From JAZGDL01 sp036477795 (GTDB lineage: Bacteria; Planctomycetota; Phycisphaerae; UBA1845): DNA of 8,244 nt. Of this stretch, positions 5,706 to 8,244 are shown in pieces; the first letter of the stretch is position 1, and each line of letters begins with the position of its first letter. The translations under genes were made by a program, and so were the position numbers. Where the stretch lies: NCBI GenBank assembly GCA_036477795.1, contig JAZGDL010000175.1:1-8244 (forward strand). Direction: 5' to 3'. A model generated the notes under the pieces. The model made no database searches. It was not told where the DNA came from and was given only the letters and a program-made list of their open reading frames with translations.

Positions 5706-6015
5706 TGGGTAACCCGATCACAGTCGCGACACTGAGCGATCTGCCGCCTGGGGCGTGCCGTCATGTTGATGCGGACGGCCAGGCCGTGGCCATCTTCAAC
5801 GTGGGTGGGACGATTCACGCGATCGGGGGGACATGCACGCATCGGGGTGGATCTCTGGGGGAGGGCGATCTGGACGGGACGGTCGTCACCTGTCCATTGC
5901 ACGGCGCCCAGTTCGATGTGACAACGGGGCAAGTTGTGGGCCCGCCGGCCGGGGAGAGCGTGCCTCCTACACCGTGGTTGTCAACGGCGAGGAGATCCAA
6001 GTTGACGTGTCGTAG
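5705..6015 (+). pseudogene. Rieske-type [2Fe-2S] ferredoxin, C-terminus frameshifted
   Basis: The gene starts at ATG 5705, with AAGGAG ten bases upstream; the longer frame from 5552 has no family match upstream of this point. Residues 44-46 (CTH) and 63-66 (CPLH) are the two Rieske cluster motifs, with the usual spacing and the following GAQFDVTTG. Soluble Rieske ferredoxins of about 105 residues pass electrons to oxygenases or other partners. After Val86 (GPPAGESV) the original frame becomes unlike the family, whereas the neighbouring frame encodes the expected last strands SYTVVVNGEEIQVDVS and a TAG at 6013-6015. A one-base loss in the CCTCC run (5963-5967) explains this. As it stands, the unshifted frame reads on to TGA 6047-6049, overlapping the next ATG. 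All cluster ligands precede the break. It may be a recent mutation or an assembly error. Confidence 0.8.
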
Positions 6016-6045
6016 AGAGCTTCTCTGCTCGGGTGCTGAGAAACG

Positions 6046-6318
6046 ATGACCTACATCATCGCGGAGCCGTGTATCGATCTTCTCGATCGAGGGTGCGTGG
6101 ATGTATGTCCGGTCGACTGCATCTACGAGGGGGCGGACCAGCTCTACATTCACCCCGAGGAGTGCATTGACTGCGGCGCGTGCGAGCCGGAGTGCCCTGT
6201 GACCGCGATCTTCCCCGAAGAGGATGTACCCGAAAAGTGGGCCACATACACCAAGAAAAACTATGCCTACTTCGAGGGGGGCGAAGAAAGGGAAGTGGCG
6301 CGCGGGCGTGGAGCGTGA
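6046..6318 (+). CDS. fdxA: FdxA-like seven-iron ([3Fe-4S][4Fe-4S]) ferredoxin
   Basis: A 90-residue ferredoxin, complete. The cysteines are C9, C17, C21, C25, C40, C43, C46 and C50, in the order CIDLLDRGCVDVCPVDCIYEG and ECIDCGACEPECPVTAI. The seven-residue gap between C9 and C17 is characteristic of seven-iron ferredoxins. By comparison with Azotobacter ferredoxin I, C9, C17 and C50 would hold the 3Fe cluster, C21, C40, C43 and C46 the 4Fe cluster, and C25 would be free. The PEKWATYTKKNYAYF tail is typical of the FdxA group. It is a cytoplasmic low-potential electron carrier. Its ATG overlaps the stop of the unshifted Rieske frame, or lies 30 bases after the family-like Rieske stop. A Rieske and a seven-iron ferredoxin together suggest a shared electron-transfer job. 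Symbol given by family resemblance. Confidence 0.9.
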   Translation: MTYIIAEPCIDLLDRGCVDVCPVDCIYEGADQLYIHPEECIDCGACEPECPVTAIFPEEDVPEKWATYTKKNYAYFEGGEEREVARGRGA

Positions 6319-6353
6319 GCGCCGAGGGCGGGGCCTTGTGAGGAGTGTATCGA

Positions 6354-6589
6354 GTGATCCACAACCCCATCCCAGAGCGCATCGACCGCCACGATCGCGA
6401 GATTGTATCGCCTGAAGCAGCGATCACATCGGGCACTATCCGGCCCGTGAACTGCGTCTCCGATGTCCATGTGCCACGTGTCGACACGAGATGACGGGGG
6501 CGCGGCTGCTCGATCCGACAACCGTGCCCGACATGTCAAGGAACAGCCGTGAATTCGGGTTCGAGCGCCCATCCGGCGATGCGGACTAG
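6354..6589 (+). pseudogene. DUF971 (GBBH-like N-terminal, CPCA type) gene, broken
   Basis: A GTG at 6354 has GAGGAG eight bases upstream and opens a frame beginning with IHNPIPERIDRHDREIV. This frame then loses meaning. From 6416 a different frame encodes a clear DUF971 core: DHIGHYPARELRLRCPCATC, then RHEMTGARLLDPTTVP, with the TGT-CCA-TGT-GCC-ACG-TGT cysteine run at 6464-6481. In this family the segment before it usually reads like WSDGH, and here the position of the tryptophan is TGA (6413-6415). So one frameshift and one TGG-to-TGA change separate the start from the core. After DPTTVP the sequence also drifts, ending at TAG 6587-6589, where the family normally continues. DUF971 is linked to Fe-S biogenesis through fusions with Mrp/ApbC ATPases. 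No working product is expected unless the breaks are sequencing errors. Confidence 0.65.
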
Positions 6590-6604
6590 ACGGCTCCCTC
6601 CCTT

Positions 6605-6793
6605 CTAGCACTTCTCATCGTCAAACCCGACCCCTTTGTGCGACCCGTCACAGAACGGCTTCGTCTTCGAGTGCCCGCAGCGACACAACACAAAGTTCTC
6701 CCTCGCCGCTATTGGGTTGCCTTCGTGGTCTGTGAGCTCGACCGCACCGGTAATGAGGTAGGGACCGTTCTTGCGAACCTTGATGGTAGGCAT
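6605..6793 (-). CDS. CDGSH iron-sulfur domain protein (mitoNEET-like)
   Basis: A complete 62-residue protein with one CDGSH domain. The ligands of the [2Fe-2S] cluster are C37, C39, C48 and H52 in CRCGHSKTKPFCDGSH, matching the family pattern CxCx2(S/T)x3PxCDGxxH exactly. The N-terminal part IKVRKNGPYLITGAVEL forms the usual beta-cap strands. CDGSH proteins hold a redox-active, acid-labile cluster and act in Fe-S or electron transfer; bacterial partners are mostly unknown. ATG 6793 has AGGAG six bases upstream. There is no membrane anchor. It is transcribed toward the DUF971 relic and shares the Fe-S theme, but its own promoter must lie in 6794-7014, next to the insertion sequence. Confidence 0.92.
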   Translation of the reverse strand: MPTIKVRKNGPYLITGAVELTDHEGNPIAARENFVLCRCGHSKTKPFCDGSHKGVGFDDEKC

Positions 6794-7016
6794 GTCCTTC
6801 TCCTGATTTGGGCATCGGGTGATGCTACCATGGATGGGGGCCGGACAATTGCGGCGTCGCGCGAGAACTGGGCCGCTTTCGCGCCGGCGCCGTCCTAACG
6901 AAGCTGCAAACCGCCTGCGGGCAGCTCATCAAGATACGATCCGCTCAGTGCCTTCTTAGGGAATACGAAACTCATACCCAACCTACCCCGAACAACCATG
7001 GCACACAAAGGAACGG
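6794..7016. other. Spacer upstream of the CDGSH gene up to the IS30-type element
   Basis: No firm gene is seen. A short stem GCATC/GATGC (6812-6825) lies just upstream of the CDGSH ribosome site and may be in its leader. The minus strand has a 34-codon frame (listed separately). The promoter for the CDGSH gene is expected here, but no convincing -35/-10 pair was found. Confidence 0.4.
6895..6999 (-). CDS. 34-codon frame beside the IS, possible remnant of an interrupted gene
   Basis: ATG 6999 to TAG 6895. An inner ATG starts the more protein-like part MSFVFPKKALSGSYLDELPA. The frame is also open upstream of the ATG into the terminal repeat of the insertion sequence, so it could be the tail of a gene cut by the element. 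No ribosome site of note and no recognised family. May be chance. Confidence 0.2.
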   Translation of the reverse strand: MVVRGRLGMSFVFPKKALSGSYLDELPAGGLQLR

Positions 7017-7073
7017 TAGATTCAACGAGTCGATGCAACACCCTGCATTCATCTACCGATTCGGAGGGTGTTG
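7014..7073 (+). promoter_or_regulatory. Mutually exclusive hairpins covering the transposase ribosome site
   Basis: Two perfect inverted pairs interleave: CGGTAGAT (7014-7021) with ATCTACCG (7051-7058), and CAACACCCT (7036-7044) with AGGGTGTTG (7065-7073). The second stem covers part of the GGAGGG ribosome site (7063-7068) of the transposase. The order A-B-A'-B' means the stems compete or form a pseudoknot. Transcripts that enter from outside the element would fold this leader and translate the transposase poorly, a protection known from other insertion sequences. The pairing is seen; the function is inferred. Confidence 0.5.
7017..7041 (+). repeat. Left terminal inverted repeat of the IS30-type element
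   Basis: TAGATTCAACGAGTC then GATGCAACAC. It pairs imperfectly with 8218-8242 on the other strand, with the blocks TTCAAC, GTC and TGCAACAC conserved. Confidence 0.65.
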
Positions 7074-7076
7074 TTC

Positions 7077-8237
7077 ATGGCACGGATGGGACGTCCCGGT
7101 CTTTCTGCGACACAGAAAGCAGAATTGTGGCAACGGTGGAAACACGGTGAGTCGTTAAGTGACATCGGTCGCGCGCTCGATAAGCATGCAGCATCGGTGT
7201 TCGGGGTATTACGGACGCACGGGGGCATCCGCCCAGCGCGACGTCGACGCTCGCGTCTCGCGCTGACCGTTCACGAACGTGAGGAGATCTCCCGCGGCCT
7301 CGCGGCCGGGTGTTCGATGCGGCACATTGCCGCAACGATTGGCCGAGCACCATCGACGGTGAGTCGTGAGATTGCGCGGCATGGAGGCCGCACGGCGTAC
7401 CGCGCGGCCGACGCGGATGCGGCGGCCTGGGAGCGGGCCCGCCGCCCGAAACGCTGTCTGTTGGCCAACAACAGGCGGTTGCAACGCCTCGTCGCCCAAC
7501 GGTTGCGGCTGGAGTGGTCGCCCGAACAGATAGCGGGGTGGCTCAAACGGGCGTTTCCCCATGACGAAACTTTGCGCGTGTCCCACGAAACCATTTATCG
7601 CAGTCTGTTTATCCAGGCGCGCGGCGTCCTGAAACGCGAGTTACTCACGCATCTGCGATCGCGGCGCGTGATGCGTCACGCGAAGTCGGCGACGACGAAA
7701 GGGCAGCTGCGCGCTCGAATCATTGACGGCGTCTCGATCCGCGACCGCCCCGCCTCGGTAGCGGACCGTGCCGTCCCCGGGCATTGGGAGGGTGACCTGA
7801 TCGCGGGCTCGAAGAACTCCCATATCGCGACGCTCGTGGAACGCCAGTCTCGGTTTACGCTGTTGGTCAAAGTAGCTGGCAAGGACACCGACACCGTGGT
7901 AGCAGCACTCACGAAGCGCGTCAAGAACCTTCCGTCCGAACTCCGACGGTCCTTGACGTGGGATCGGGGCATGGAACTGGCCCAACACAAGCGTTTTACC
8001 CTCGCCACCAATCTGCGCGTCTACTTCTGTGATCCGCAGAGTCCGTGGCAACGCGGGACCAACGAGAACACCAACCGTTTGTTGCGTCAGTATTTTCCGA
8101 AAGGCACCGATCTCTCCCTTCACTCTCAAGCAGAGCTGAATGCTGTCGCCTTACGCTTGAACCAACGACCCCGCAAAACATTGGGGTTTTGCACCCCAGC
8201 AGATAAACTTCACTCGAGTGTTGCACTGACCGGTTGA
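7077..8237 (+). CDS. IS30-family transposase (DDE)
   Basis: A 386-residue protein from ATG 7077, chosen over the in-frame GTG at 7068 because GGAGG (7063-7067) lies nine bases upstream of the ATG and overlaps the GTG context. The N-terminal part has two DNA-binding segments: LSATQKAELWQRWKHGESLS with SDIGRALDKHAASV, then the IS30 helix-turn-helix (about residues 62-100) CSMRHIAATIGRAPSTVSRE. The integrase core (about 235-380) has the catalytic triad D240 (GHWEGDLI), D296 (LTWDRGMEL) and E330 (RGTNENTNR), followed by the family RLNQRPRKTLG...TPA motif. No frameshift or stop breaks it, so it is probably active or recently active. Its start is covered by a leader hairpin. Confidence 0.95.
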   Translation: MARMGRPGLSATQKAELWQRWKHGESLSDIGRALDKHAASVFGVLRTHGGIRPARRRRSRLALTVHEREEISRGLAAGCSMRHIAATIGRAPSTVSREIARHGGRTAYRAADADAAAWERARRPKRCLLANNRRLQRLVAQRLRLEWSPEQIAGWLKRAFPHDETLRVSHETIYRSLFIQARGVLKRELLTHLRSRRVMRHAKSATTKGQLRARIIDGVSIRDRPASVADRAVPGHWEGDLIAGSKNSHIATLVERQSRFTLLVKVAGKDTDTVVAALTKRVKNLPSELRRSLTWDRGMELAQHKRFTLATNLRVYFCDPQSPWQRGTNENTNRLLRQYFPKGTDLSLHSQAELNAVALRLNQRPRKTLGFCTPADKLHSSVALTG

Positions 8238-8242
8238 ACTCA
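8218..8242 (-). repeat. Right terminal inverted repeat of the IS30-type element
   Basis: GTGTTGCACTGACC then GGTTGAACTCA. It overlaps the last transposase codons and its stop (8235-8237). It is the imperfect partner of 7017-7041. Confidence 0.65.
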
Positions 8243-8244
8243 GA

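Larger units (their letters stand above)
7017..8242 (+). mobile_element. IS30-family insertion sequence, apparently complete
   Basis: One full-length IS30-type transposase gene is bounded by imperfect 25-base inverted ends. The left end (7017-7041) and the reverse complement of the right end (8218-8242) agree at 18 of 25 positions, including shared TTCAAC and TGCAACAC. The right repeat overlaps the last codons of the transposase. Length is about 1.2 kb, normal for the family. The window stops two bases after the right repeat, so a target-site duplication cannot be checked, and the exact ends may be off by a few bases. Confidence 0.8.

Noticed and set aside
5960..5970. Programmed ribosomal frameshift in the Rieske gene
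   Set aside because: No slippery heptamer and no obvious stimulatory structure; a simple base loss explains it.

Overview
The window is GC-rich, densely packed bacterial DNA. Its families (bacilliredoxin, Rieske and seven-iron-type ferredoxins, CDGSH protein, SagB-type dehydrogenase, a MarR-like regulator with a cysteine-rich tail) fit a soil, sediment or subsurface bacterium. Members of the NC10, Rokubacteria or Acidobacteria lineages would fit, but nothing in the sequence fixes the phylum. There is no rRNA, tRNA, CRISPR array or phage gene. The theme is thiol and iron-sulfur redox chemistry.

Layout. At the left edge, 1-235 (minus) is the N-terminal part of an Nfu/NifU-N-type protein that runs out of the window. 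A 360-base spacer follows. From about 4634 down to 596 the minus strand carries a tightly spaced run read right to left: bacilliredoxin (BrxA/BrxB family), a DUF4399 protein, a zinc-dependent medium-chain dehydrogenase, a small nine-cysteine protein, a 59-codon frame with no start codon, and a 549-aa two-domain SagB-type flavin dehydrogenase. Gaps of 3, 17, 23 and 10 bases suggest one operon. Upstream, also on the minus strand, lie a MarR-like regulator with a C-terminal cysteine cluster (4873-5478) and a small HMA-like frame that overlaps its stop as ATGA.

The regulator is divergent from a plus-strand group: a 19-codon leader-like frame with a perfect ribosome site, a Rieske-type ferredoxin whose last third is in another frame, an intact FdxA-like ferredoxin, and a broken DUF971 (CPCA-type) gene. 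A 17-base inverted repeat with two mismatches straddles the divergent promoters and is the best operator candidate. A CDGSH iron-sulfur gene faces this group on the minus strand. The right end is a full IS30-family insertion sequence (about 7017-8242) with an intact DDE transposase and imperfect terminal repeats.

How it may work together (inference). The regulator could sense redox state, iron or Fe-S status through its cysteines and control the ferredoxin side and its own side. The ferredoxins would supply electrons, while the thiol, Fe-S and flavin proteins handle repair or substrate reduction. A striking secondary feature is the number of genes broken by single-base changes (Rieske, DUF971, HMA-like, the frame before SagB). 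This means either real decay of the cluster or indel errors in the assembly, and must be resolved before calling any of them pseudogenes.
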